Assembly: GCF_020172665.1 (NCBI RefSeq)
Contig: NZ_CP083985.1
Span: 3,522,251-3,586,250, forward strand
DNA: 64,000 nucleotides
Origin: [Mycobacterium] zoologicum
Lineage (GTDB): Bacteria > Actinomycetota > Actinomycetes > Mycobacteriales > Mycobacteriaceae
Direction: 5' to 3'
The notes beneath the pieces are model-generated. The model made no database searches, was not told where the DNA came from, and was given only the letters and a program-made list of their open reading frames with translations. Of this stretch, positions 1 to 7,861 are shown one piece after another. Both the position numbers and the translations under genes were made by a program. Positions within the stretch are counted from its first letter, which is position 1. Each line of letters opens with the position of its first letter.

Positions 1-1806
1 CGCCACGCCCGCGGCGAACACCTGCAGCGGAATGGTCGACAGCAGCGGCTGGTAAAGCGTTGATACCGCGGGGATTTCGATCAGATGATCAGCGTAGGGC
101 CGAACCGTCTCGTCACCCTCTTCGGCGATCACGACGGTAACCGCGCCGCGCGCCTGGATCTCGCGGATGTTGGAAAGCAGCTTGGCGTGCAGCATCGCGG
201 CATTCTTCGGCGAGGGCATCACCACGATCACCGGCAGGCCCTCTTCGATCAGCGCGATCGGGCCGTGCTTGAGCTCGCCGGCGGCGAACCCCTCGGCATG
301 CATGTAGGCGAGCTCCTTGAGCTTGAGGGCGCCCTCGAGTGCCACCGGGTAGCCGACATGGCGGCCCAGGAACAGGATGCTCGACGACTGCGCGTAGCAC
401 CGAGCCAGCTCGGTGACCGATTCCATGCCGTCGATGACCCGCTGGATCAGCTCAGGCATACCCTCCAACTCGTGGTACTCGCGTGCCACCTCGTCGGGGT
501 ACTTGGTGCCGCGGGCCTGAGCCAGGGCAAGGCCGACAAGGTAATTCGCGGTCACCTGAGCCAGGAAGGTCTTGGTCGCGGCGACGCCGATCTCCGGGCC
601 GGCCCGGGTATAGAGCACCGCGTCGGCCTCCCGCGGGATCTGCGAGCCGTTGGTGTTGCAGACCGCCAAGACCTTGGCCTTCTGCTCCTTGGCGTGCCGC
701 ACCGCCTCCAGGGTGTCGGCGGTCTCACCGGACTGGGAGATGGCCACCACCAGCGTGCTGCGGTCCAAAACCGGGTCGCGGTACCGGAATTCGCTGGCCA
801 GTTCGATCTCCACCGGCAGTCGTGTCCAGTGCTCGATGGCGTACTTGGCCAGCAGGCCCGAGTGGAATGCCGTGCCGCAGGCCACCACGAACACCTTGTC
901 GATCTCGCGCAGCTCCTGATCGGAGAGGCGTTGCTCGTCGAGCACGATCCGGCCGAGGTCGAAATGCCCCAGCAGGGTGTCGGCCACCGCGGTGGGCTGC
1001 TCGGCGATCTCCTTGAGCATGAAAAACTCGTAGCCGCCCTTCTCAGCGGCCGACAGGTCCCAATCGATCTTGAACGACCGGGCGTTGCCGGCGTCGTCGT
1101 TACCGGCGAAGTCGGTGATGCGATAGCCGTCAGCGGTGAGCACCACAACCTGGTCCTGACCCAGCTCGACGGCATCCCTGGTGTATTCGATGAAGGCGGC
1201 GACATCCGAGCCCAGGAACATCTCGCCGTCGCCGATACCGACCACCAGCGGGGTGGACCGGCGGGCCGCCACGATGGTGCCGGGCTCGCCGGCGTGGGCG
1301 AACACGACGGTGAAGTGGCCCTCCAGCCGGCGCAACACGGCCTGTGCGGACGCCACGAAGTCTCCGGCGGTGTCCCCCCGGCGGTATTGGCGAGCCAGCA
1401 GCTGGACGGTGACCTCGCTGTCGGTCTCGCTGGTGAACTCCACGCCTTCGAGCTCGAGCTCGTCGCGCAGCACCGCGAAGTTCTCGATGATGCCGTTGTG
1501 CACGACCGCGAACTCCGACGCGGCATCACAGTGCGGGTGCGCGTTGGCGTCGGTGGGCCTGCCGTGGGTGGCCCAGCGGGTGTGGCCCAGCCCGGTTCCG
1601 CCGGCCAGCAGGGCGGGGTCGGTCGCGGCCAGTTCGGCTTCGAGGTTGGCGAGCCGGCCCGCCTTGCGCCGGATGGTCAGCCGGCCGGCACCGTCGACGA
1701 CGGCGATTCCCGCGGAGTCATATCCGCGGTATTCCATCCGCCGCAGAGCCTCGACGACTACCTCGCGAGCAGGGCGCTGCCCCACGTAGCCGACGATTCC
1801 GCACAT
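1..1806 (-). CDS. glmS: Glutamine-fructose-6-phosphate aminotransferase (isomerizing), 3' end missing
   Basis: Makes glucosamine-6-phosphate from fructose-6-phosphate and glutamine, the first step of UDP-GlcNAc and cell-wall synthesis in the cytoplasm. The protein starts MCGIVGYVGQRPA, with the N-terminal Cys nucleophile of the class II glutamine amidotransferase domain, followed by two SIS sugar-isomerase domains. 602 codons are present and the frame runs off the left edge in a sequence reading STIPLQVFAAGVA, so about 20 C-terminal residues are missing (the M. tuberculosis enzyme is ~624 aa). There is no good Shine-Dalgarno. A TANNNT box (TACCCT, 1815-1820 on the complement) lies 8 nt before the ATG, so a leaderless transcript is possible (inference). 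The open plus-strand frame across the gene is an antisense shadow. Confidence 0.97.
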   Translation of the reverse strand, partial: MCGIVGYVGQRPAREVVVEALRRMEYRGYDSAGIAVVDGAGRLTIRRKAGRLANLEAELAATDPALLAGGTGLGHTRWATHGRPTDANAHPHCDAASEFAVVHNGIIENFAVLRDELELEGVEFTSETDSEVTVQLLARQYRRGDTAGDFVASAQAVLRRLEGHFTVVFAHAGEPGTIVAARRSTPLVVGIGDGEMFLGSDVAAFIEYTRDAVELGQDQVVVLTADGYRITDFAGNDDAGNARSFKIDWDLSAAEKGGYEFFMLKEIAEQPTAVADTLLGHFDLGRIVLDEQRLSDQELREIDKVFVVACGTAFHSGLLAKYAIEHWTRLPVEIELASEFRYRDPVLDRSTLVVAISQSGETADTLEAVRHAKEQKAKVLAVCNTNGSQIPREADAVLYTRAGPEIGVAATKTFLAQVTANYLVGLALAQARGTKYPDEVAREYHELEGMPELIQRVIDGMESVTELARCYAQSSSILFLGRHVGYPVALEGALKLKELAYMHAEGFAAGELKHGPIALIEEGLPVIVVMPSPKNAAMLHAKLLSNIREIQARGAVTVVIAEEGDETVRPYADHLIEIPAVSTLYQPLLSTIPLQVFAAGVA

Positions 1807-1903
1807 AGCAGTTCAGGGTAGTGCAACGGCGGTGGACCCCCAACAATCGCGCAGGTCAGCCAACGTCCGATCACTGCCGGCGACCATGAGTTACGGTCAT
1901 CGA

Positions 1904-2743
1904 ATGGCCAGCCTCAAGCGCCTTCACGCCTCCCTGACCCGTCCCGGCCCGCACCGGGTGCTCAGGGGTGATCTGGCCTATGCGGGCCTGGCCGGTGTGG
2001 TGTACACCCCGACGTCGGGCTACCGGCTGCCCGCCGTGGCGTTCGGCCACGACTGGCTGACCGGCGCGCAACGGTACGCGGGCCTGCTGGAGCACCTGGC
2101 CTCGTGGGGAATCGTTGCGGTGGCCCCAGACACCGCGCGGGGCCCGGTGCCCTCGGTGCTGGACCTGGCCGCCGACTTGGGTCGCGCGCTGCAGATCGCC
2201 ACCGAAGTCCGGCTGGGGCCGGGCCGGATCAGCGTCGACGCCGACCGGATCGCGCTCGCCGGCCACGGTTTCGGCGGTTCGGCCGCGGTGTTCGCCGCGG
2301 CGGCGTCGTCGGTGAAACCCGCAGCGGTGGCAGCCATCTTCCCGGCGATCACCGCACCACCGGCCGAGCAGGCCGCGGCCGGTCTCAATGTTCCGGGGAC
2401 GATCTTCAGCGCGCCTGACGGCCCGACGGCGTTGCGCTCCAACGCCGTCGAGCTGGCACACGCCTGGCCGACGGCGACGCTGCGGGTGATCAGCAAGGCG
2501 TCAGCGGCCGGGCTGCCGCAGGGCCGGCGGCTGACCGGTTTCTTCGGGCTGCCGACGTCGGACCGGCGCACGCAGCGACGGGTGCGCGCGCTGCTGACCG
2601 GGTACCTGCTGGCGCAGCTGGCAGGTGAGAAGGCCTACCGGCAGTTCGCCGACCCGACCGTGCAACTGCCACGCACCGAGACGCTGGAGGGGTTGCCGGA
2701 GCCGGTGACCCCCGAGGAGAAGATCGCCGCGCTGTTCGGCTAG
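1904..2743 (+). CDS. Alpha/beta-hydrolase-fold protein (Rv3438-like), probably catalytically inactive
   Basis: A 279-aa protein that looks like a dienelactone-hydrolase/poly-ester-hydrolase type alpha/beta fold: an early VAFGHDW oxyanion-type segment, then the nucleophile-elbow region LAGHGFGGSAAV. The usual G-H-S-x-G-G serine is replaced by glycine, so hydrolysis by the standard triad is unlikely. Position (divergent from glmS) and size match M. tuberculosis Rv3438 (from memory, ~280 aa). The start is taken at MASLKRLHASL; an in-frame ATG 18 nt upstream (1886) is also possible and neither has a strong ribosome site. It converges on the PGRS gene across a hairpin at 2759-2790. Confidence 0.8.
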   Translation: MASLKRLHASLTRPGPHRVLRGDLAYAGLAGVVYTPTSGYRLPAVAFGHDWLTGAQRYAGLLEHLASWGIVAVAPDTARGPVPSVLDLAADLGRALQIATEVRLGPGRISVDADRIALAGHGFGGSAAVFAAAASSVKPAAVAAIFPAITAPPAEQAAAGLNVPGTIFSAPDGPTALRSNAVELAHAWPTATLRVISKASAAGLPQGRRLTGFFGLPTSDRRTQRRVRALLTGYLLAQLAGEKAYRQFADPTVQLPRTETLEGLPEPVTPEEKIAALFG

Positions 2744-2758
2744 CTGCCCCGACGACGA

Positions 2759-2790
2759 CGGCCGCCGAATCCCGAAGGACCCGGCGGCCG
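2759..2790. terminator. Bidirectional hairpin between convergent genes
   Basis: Perfect 8-bp inverted repeat CGGCCGCC/GGCGGCCG with a 16-nt loop. It lies 15 bp after the hydrolase stop and 37 bp after the PGRS stop on the other strand. It has no long T tract, as is usual for mycobacterial terminators, so it is a candidate only. Confidence 0.5.
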
Positions 2791-2827
2791 TTGCCGTTTC
2801 TCGGCGACTAGCCGGCTGCGCTGTCGG

Positions 2828-5800
2828 CTATGCGCCAGGCGCGCCGTCAGTACCCGGGGTACCGGGTCCGCCGTTGGCGGCGCCACCGGTTCCGGTGCCG
2901 CCGCTACCGGCCGCTCCACCGGCGCCACCAGGACCGCTCGGGCTGCCACCGTTGCCGCCGTTCGCGCCGTCGCCGCCGTCGCCGCCGGTGTTGCCGGAGC
3001 CTTGGGCGGTACCGCCCTTACCGCCGCCACCACCGTGGCCGCCCGCGCCGCCGGCCCGGTCGGCACCGGCGCCGCCGGCAGTGCCGCTGGTGCTGGCACC
3101 GCCGGCCCCGCCGAGGCCACCGTTGCCGCCATTACCGCCGACCCCGCCGTTGCCACCGTCGAAGCCATCGCCGGTGGCATTGGTGCCGCCGTTGCCGCCT
3201 ACCCCACCGGCGCCACCGGCACCGGCAAGTCCACCGGCACCGCCGGCACCGCCGTTGCCGTCCGTCGAGGTGCCGCCGGCTCCGCCCTTGCCGCCGTTAC
3301 CACCGTCGCCGCCGGCACTTCCGTTGCCGCCGGCCGCGTTGGAGTTGTTGGTACCGGCCGCGCCGGCGCCGCCGGTACCACCGTTACCGCCGGCGCCGCC
3401 CGAACCGCCGGTGCCGTCGGCGCCGATGGTTCCAGCCGGGCCGCTGGTGCTCGTACCGGCCGCACCGCCGGTGCCGGCCGCGCCGCCGACCCCACCGTTA
3501 CCGCCGTTACCGCCGTCCAGGCCTCCACCGCCGGCCCCGCCGTTACCGCCCGCACCCGCGGCTCCACCGGTACCACCGACTCCGCCGCTGCCGGCCTGGC
3601 CGGTACCCGAGGTGCCGCCGGCGCCGCCGTTGCCGGCGGTGCCGCCGTTACCGCCGTTGGTGCCATTGCCACCGGCCGCGCTCGTCGAGCTGGCGCCGTC
3701 AGTGCCCGCGGCTCCGGCCCCACCGTTACCACCGGCGCCGCCCGCGCCGCCGCTGCCGTCGAGTCCGCCCGTTCCCGCCGCGCCCGCGGTGCCGCTGGTG
3801 CTCGCGCCGCCCGCGCCGGCCGCGCCGCCGGTGCCGGCCGCGCCGCCCTTACCGCCGTTACCGCCGGCCAGGCCGTTGCCATTGGCGTCGGTGCCGCCGG
3901 CACCACCGGCGCCACCGTTACCACCGGCACCGCCGACTCCGCCGTTGCCGCCCTTACCGCCGTCACCAGTGGTCGCGGTACCACCGGCACCGCCCTTGCC
4001 GCCTGCGTTACCGGCCGAGCCGTCGCCGCCGTTACCGCCGGCCGCACCGGCCAGCGCGGTGCCGGCCGCGCCCTCCGCCCCGGCCGTACCGGCACCGCCG
4101 TTGCCGCCGTCACCGCCGTCGGCCGTTCCGGTAGCCGCGCCGCCGTTACCGCCCTGGCCGCCACCGGCGCCACCGTCACCGCCGTTACCCGCGTGGCCGT
4201 CACCAGCTGCGATGCCCAGCGGGTTGCCGGCCAGCGCCACCACGCTGCCGCTGCTCGCGCCGCCGTCACCACCGGTCCCAGCGGTACCGCCCGGGTTACC
4301 GGCGCTGCCGCCGGCACCGCCATCACCGCCAATGACCGTGCCACTGCCGCCGGCACCGCCGGCACCGCCGTTACCACCATTGGTGCCGCCGCCGGTGAGT
4401 CCGGCTCCGCCGTCCCCGCCGGCACCACCGGCACCGCCGTTACCACCCACGCTGACGCCGGTGCTCGCGCCGGCACCACCGGCACCGCCGGCACCGCCGT
4501 TACCGCCGACAGCACCGGTGAAGCCAGATCCACCGCCGGCATAGCCACCCGCGCCGCCGTTGCCGCCGATGCTGTAGATACCGGTCCCGTTGTTCCAGCC
4601 GGTGGCGCTACCCCCGGCGCCACCCTTACCGCCGTCGCCGCCTGCGTACTGACCGCCACCGCCGCGGCCGCCGGCGCCGCCGGCGAAGGTGCCGGTACCG
4701 CCGGCACCACCGTTACCGCCGATACCGCCGGGGCCCCTGCTGCCAAACCCGCCGCCGCCGCCGTAGCCGCCCGCGCCACCGGTGGTCTTCACGGTGCTGT
4801 CGGTGGTGGCGCCGGCACCACCGGCGCCGCCGTTACCGCCGACACCGGCTGCCCCGGTGCCATTGGCGCTGCCACCGCCGCCGCCCTGACCGCCGGCACC
4901 GCCGACGCCCGCACTGGTTGCAGAACCAGTGGCGGCACCACCGGCACCGCCGGCACCGCCGTTACCCGCGGCATCGGTCCCGAAGCTCATACCGCCAGTA
5001 CCGCCACTACCGCCAGCGCCGCCGTTGATGCCGGCACCGCCGGCCGCGCCGGCACCGCCGTCCGCTCCGGCGCCGGCCACCGCCCCGTAGTTCGGGCCAC
5101 CGCCTTGACCGCCGGCACCGCCCCTACCGCCGTTGCCGAGGAAGGCACCGCTGCCGTCCTTGGCCGCGTCACCACCGGCGCCACCGTTACCGCCGTCCGA
5201 GGCGGCTCCGAGCTGGCCGGGCCCGCCGAGGGAACCGTTGAACTTCTCACCGCCGACACCGCCGGCGGCGCCGCTACCACCGAGGCCGCCGATACCGCCG
5301 TTGAGGTGGGTGGCGTTCCCGTCGACGACACCGGCGGCGGCCGCGCCGCCGTTACCGGCCGTGCCGGCCGCTCCACCGTTGCCGCCGGCGCCGAAGGTGT
5401 ATCCGCTGCGGCCGCCGTCACCGCCGGCGCCGGCGGCACCGCCCGTGTTGCCGTTGCCGCTGCCGCCGTTGGCGAACGTACCTGCCGCGCCGTTACCGCC
5501 GTCGCCGCCGGCACCGCCGTTGCCGCCGTTGCCGAAGAAAAAGGCCACCGAGGCACCGCCGTCGCCGCCCGCACCACCGGCGAAGCCCGCCGTGATGGCG
5601 TTGCCGCCGGCACCGCCGTCACCGCCGAGCCCCATGAACCAGCCACCGGCACCGCCGTCGCCACCGGCCGCACCGGCGCCACCGTCGCCACCGGCACCGC
5701 CGTTGCCGATCCAGCCGAGGGCGCTGCCGCCGTTGCCGCCGGCAACACCGGCCGCATCACTGTCCCAGCCGGCGCCGCCGTCACCGAACCACAGGCCGCC

Positions 5801-6223
5801 GTCGCCGCCGTCGGGGTTGAGCGCCGTTCCGGCCGCGCCGTCACCGATCAGGTACAACCCGGAGAAGTCGTTGATAGCGCCGTTGACCATCTCACCGAAC
5901 GGGTTGTTGATCCACATCTCGAGCAGCGAGTGGATCGGGACGTAGAAGAAGCTGTTGATCAGATCCGACGTGGTGTCGGCCGCCGAGAATGCGTCCAAGC
6001 TGAAATCCGCCGGAGCGGGGTTCGGCTGGAACATGTCGGAGATCCAGTCGAAGTTGAGCAGTTCTTCGCCGTCGGCGTGCGCCGAGGGCGCAGTCGCCAA
6101 CGGGGCCATGCCGAACGCCAGGAACGCGGCGACCGCGCTGCCAGCGCCGGCCACCCTGTTCAAGCGCCGCGGGCCGGTCCCGGCCTGAGCGCCACTCTGG
6201 CTGCTGGTGTGACGACGATTCAT
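2828..6223 (-). CDS. PGRS repeat protein with Sec signal peptide (module 1, 1131 aa)
   Basis: Predicted secreted or envelope-exposed glycine-rich protein. Residues 1-51 are a long signal peptide with a basic N-region, a hydrophobic stretch around AVAAFLAFGMAPLATAP and an AHA-D cleavage site. Residues ~52-125 form a non-repetitive domain that ends in W-INNPFGEMVNGAIN and GLYLIGDG. About 1000 residues of GGxGG/GNGGAGG PGRS repeats follow to the C-terminus. No PE domain is present, although the YLIGxG...GGDGGLWFGDGG linker resembles the PE_PGRS linker. Asn-Gly repeats here often use GGT-AAC (seen as gttacc on the plus strand), unlike the other two copies. It begins 100 bp after the porin-like gene 6324-7517 and is probably co-transcribed with it. 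Function is unknown. Confidence 0.9.
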   Translation of the reverse strand: MNRRHTSSQSGAQAGTGPRRLNRVAGAGSAVAAFLAFGMAPLATAPSAHADGEELLNFDWISDMFQPNPAPADFSLDAFSAADTTSDLINSFFYVPIHSLLEMWINNPFGEMVNGAINDFSGLYLIGDGAAGTALNPDGGDGGLWFGDGGAGWDSDAAGVAGGNGGSALGWIGNGGAGGDGGAGAAGGDGGAGGWFMGLGGDGGAGGNAITAGFAGGAGGDGGASVAFFFGNGGNGGAGGDGGNGAAGTFANGGSGNGNTGGAAGAGGDGGRSGYTFGAGGNGGAAGTAGNGGAAAAGVVDGNATHLNGGIGGLGGSGAAGGVGGEKFNGSLGGPGQLGAASDGGNGGAGGDAAKDGSGAFLGNGGRGGAGGQGGGPNYGAVAGAGADGGAGAAGGAGINGGAGGSGGTGGMSFGTDAAGNGGAGGAGGAATGSATSAGVGGAGGQGGGGGSANGTGAAGVGGNGGAGGAGATTDSTVKTTGGAGGYGGGGGFGSRGPGGIGGNGGAGGTGTFAGGAGGRGGGGQYAGGDGGKGGAGGSATGWNNGTGIYSIGGNGGAGGYAGGGSGFTGAVGGNGGAGGAGGAGASTGVSVGGNGGAGGAGGDGGAGLTGGGTNGGNGGAGGAGGSGTVIGGDGGAGGSAGNPGGTAGTGGDGGASSGSVVALAGNPLGIAAGDGHAGNGGDGGAGGGQGGNGGAATGTADGGDGGNGGAGTAGAEGAAGTALAGAAGGNGGDGSAGNAGGKGGAGGTATTGDGGKGGNGGVGGAGGNGGAGGAGGTDANGNGLAGGNGGKGGAAGTGGAAGAGGASTSGTAGAAGTGGLDGSGGAGGAGGNGGAGAAGTDGASSTSAAGGNGTNGGNGGTAGNGGAGGTSGTGQAGSGGVGGTGGAAGAGGNGGAGGGGLDGGNGGNGGVGGAAGTGGAAGTSTSGPAGTIGADGTGGSGGAGGNGGTGGAGAAGTNNSNAAGGNGSAGGDGGNGGKGGAGGTSTDGNGGAGGAGGLAGAGGAGGVGGNGGTNATGDGFDGGNGGVGGNGGNGGLGGAGGASTSGTAGGAGADRAGGAGGHGGGGGKGGTAQGSGNTGGDGGDGANGGNGGSPSGPGGAGGAAGSGGTGTGGAANGGPGTPGTDGAPGA

Positions 6224-6323
6224 TTTCGAACACCTCTCGTGTGAACAGTCCGGTAGAGCGGTTGTGATTTCTCAGTACGGGTCATGCGACGTTCCGGTGA
6301 TGCGACACCTTGGCTGTGCGGGC

Positions 6324-7517
6324 TTAGATACTGATGCCGAAGGCGTCCGCAATGGCCGACCAATCAAGGCCGCCCGCATCCGCCCCGCCGGTGTCGCTGC
6401 CGCCGTCGAAGAAGTCGGTGGGGATGGTGGGGATGGAGAAGCCGGCCAGCGGCGGCTCCACCCCTGGCGGGGCGCCGGCGCTCTTGCCGTCCCAGTTCCA
6501 GGCCTGCCCGCCCATCAGACCGGCCATGGCCTGCTCCCAACCCTGCAGAGCACCGAGCGGACCGACCCCGTGGCTGTCAACGGTGAGCGTGAGCGGCGCC
6601 CCGAGAAAGCCCGACGCGTCGATGGCGAAGCCGACACTGTTGAAGATCGAACCGCCGACGGCCGGCACCTCAGAAACCACGTTTCCTGCGGCGTCATACG
6701 TCGTGTACGCGGCGTTGGCCACCGCGCCGGTGCTGAACAGCCCGCCGAACGCGAAATCCAGATGCGAGATGGTGCCCGGAGGCACCACACCGTCAAGCAT
6801 CGGCAGGATGAAATCGAGGTCGAGGGTGGCGCCGTTGAAGAACGCGCCGGTCATGTTGGCCATGATCTCGTTGAGGCCGTCGCCGTCGTTGATGCTGTTC
6901 ATCAGCGCGATCCAGGGGCTCAGTCCGGGCCCCAGCATCCCCATGATCATTCCGCTCGCCGGTGAGGCGATGAAGTTGAGGATCGGCAGGATCGCGTCGG
7001 CATCGGTGCCGGGCGGCAAGAAGGCCGGCAGCAGTTGGGGCAGGATCGTGAACATCAGCGAGTGGCCGATGTTGAAGGTGGTGAGGTCGGCACCTCCGCT
7101 CAGCGTGTGCAGAACTGTCGTCACCGCGGTGGGGTCGTCCGCGGGGATGTTGAGCATGGTGTAGGCGTTCGAAACCGCACGCATCTGTTCCTGGATCTCG
7201 TTGACCACAACGGGGATCTGCGACGGGTCATTGAGGACGGTCTGGATCCAGGCCTGGGTATTCGCAATGAACTGCTGCGCCGCCACCTCGGGAGCGACGA
7301 AGTAGTTGTTGGCCAGCACCGTGAAGTTCTCCGCCGCGGTGTTGTACTGGTCCATCCACGGCGCCAGCGCATCGCCCAGGGTGCTGGTGAGCCCGACATC
7401 TCGGATCGTGGAGCTGCCTGCCAGCGGTGTCGCCACCGGCGTGGCGGCGATGAGGCCAGCGCCCACGATCGCAATACCCGTGGTCACGTAGGGGCGAAGG
7501 GTTTTCTGCACAGCCAT
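6324..7517 (-). CDS. GjpA-type porin-like exported protein (module 1, 397 aa)
   Basis: Begins MAVQKTLRPYVTTGIAIVG and has one N-terminal hydrophobic export segment (~residues 10-32). Blocks shared with the paralogues at 10743-11933 and 15770-16885 are ASPxSGxIxGxLGP, xALMNSIxDGDxxN, a HLDFAxGGL block, GGSIFNSxG and a G-W-GK segment before a Pro/Gly-rich tail. I recognise this as the family usually named outer-membrane porin GjpA in mycobacteria. That is recalled family knowledge, and pore activity is not shown by sequence. The start at 7517 has an ideal AAGGAG site; the frame is open to 7604 but the upstream part is not conserved. First gene of the module, followed by the PGRS gene. Confidence 0.75.
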   Translation of the reverse strand: MAVQKTLRPYVTTGIAIVGAGLIAATPVATPLAGSSTIRDVGLTSTLGDALAPWMDQYNTAAENFTVLANNYFVAPEVAAQQFIANTQAWIQTVLNDPSQIPVVVNEIQEQMRAVSNAYTMLNIPADDPTAVTTVLHTLSGGADLTTFNIGHSLMFTILPQLLPAFLPPGTDADAILPILNFIASPASGMIMGMLGPGLSPWIALMNSINDGDGLNEIMANMTGAFFNGATLDLDFILPMLDGVVPPGTISHLDFAFGGLFSTGAVANAAYTTYDAAGNVVSEVPAVGGSIFNSVGFAIDASGFLGAPLTLTVDSHGVGPLGALQGWEQAMAGLMGGQAWNWDGKSAGAPPGVEPPLAGFSIPTIPTDFFDGGSDTGGADAGGLDWSAIADAFGISI

Positions 7518-7600
7518 CTCCTTAGGTGAGGTGCCGCCCTCGGCCGGCGCCGGGAGGGGCCCGGGGGGAGGACCCTGACGCTGCCGCGTTGTTGCTGAGA

Positions 7601-7657
7601 TCACACTTATTTACTGATGTGAAACGGGACACTATTCGTGAAGTAGCTAAGAATCAA
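7601..7657 (-). promoter_or_regulatory. Module 1 promoter plus conserved inverted repeat
   Basis: On the complement: -35 TTGATT (7652-7657), 17-bp spacer, -10 TAGTGT (7629-7634). Just downstream is a 22-bp element (7601-7622) with ends TCACA and TGTGA. Modules 2 and 3 carry the same arrangement at the same distances, which is the main support. The repeat sits at about the start of transcription, so it could be an operator or a 5'-UTR hairpin. The rest of the 344-bp gap 7518-7861 is the ~100-nt leader, AT-rich sequence and the module 2 terminator; no gene is seen in it. Confidence 0.7.
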
Positions 7658-7806
7658 GCGTATGCGTCAATAAATTTCGCGGCTTTTTCAAAGCAGACAC
7701 CTGCAGCAGTCCGATTTTGCCTGGTAAACGCTAAGTGAATCCTGAGACCGATCAGGGCACAAGCTCCCAATCCGCCGCACCCCGTGCCACCTGGCCACCC
7801 GCCAAA

Positions 7807-7846
7807 CGACCATGGTCGCCGAGCCTGAGCCCGGCGACCATGGTCG
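7807..7846 (-). terminator. Terminator of module 2
   Basis: Perfect 15-bp stem (CGACCATGGTCGCCG and its complement) with a 10-nt loop, starting 15 bp after the stop of the PGRS gene at 7862. It is followed on the complement by TTT. Confidence 0.8.
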
Positions 7847-7861
7847 CTTTCCTGTGATCGG

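Noticed and set aside
85..1821. Long plus-strand open frame (578 aa) across glmS
   Set aside because: It is the antisense of the clear glmS reading and has no recognisable protein features.
2828..6223. PE_PGRS assignment
   Set aside because: No PE helices or YxxxD/E signal; a Sec-type signal peptide is present instead.
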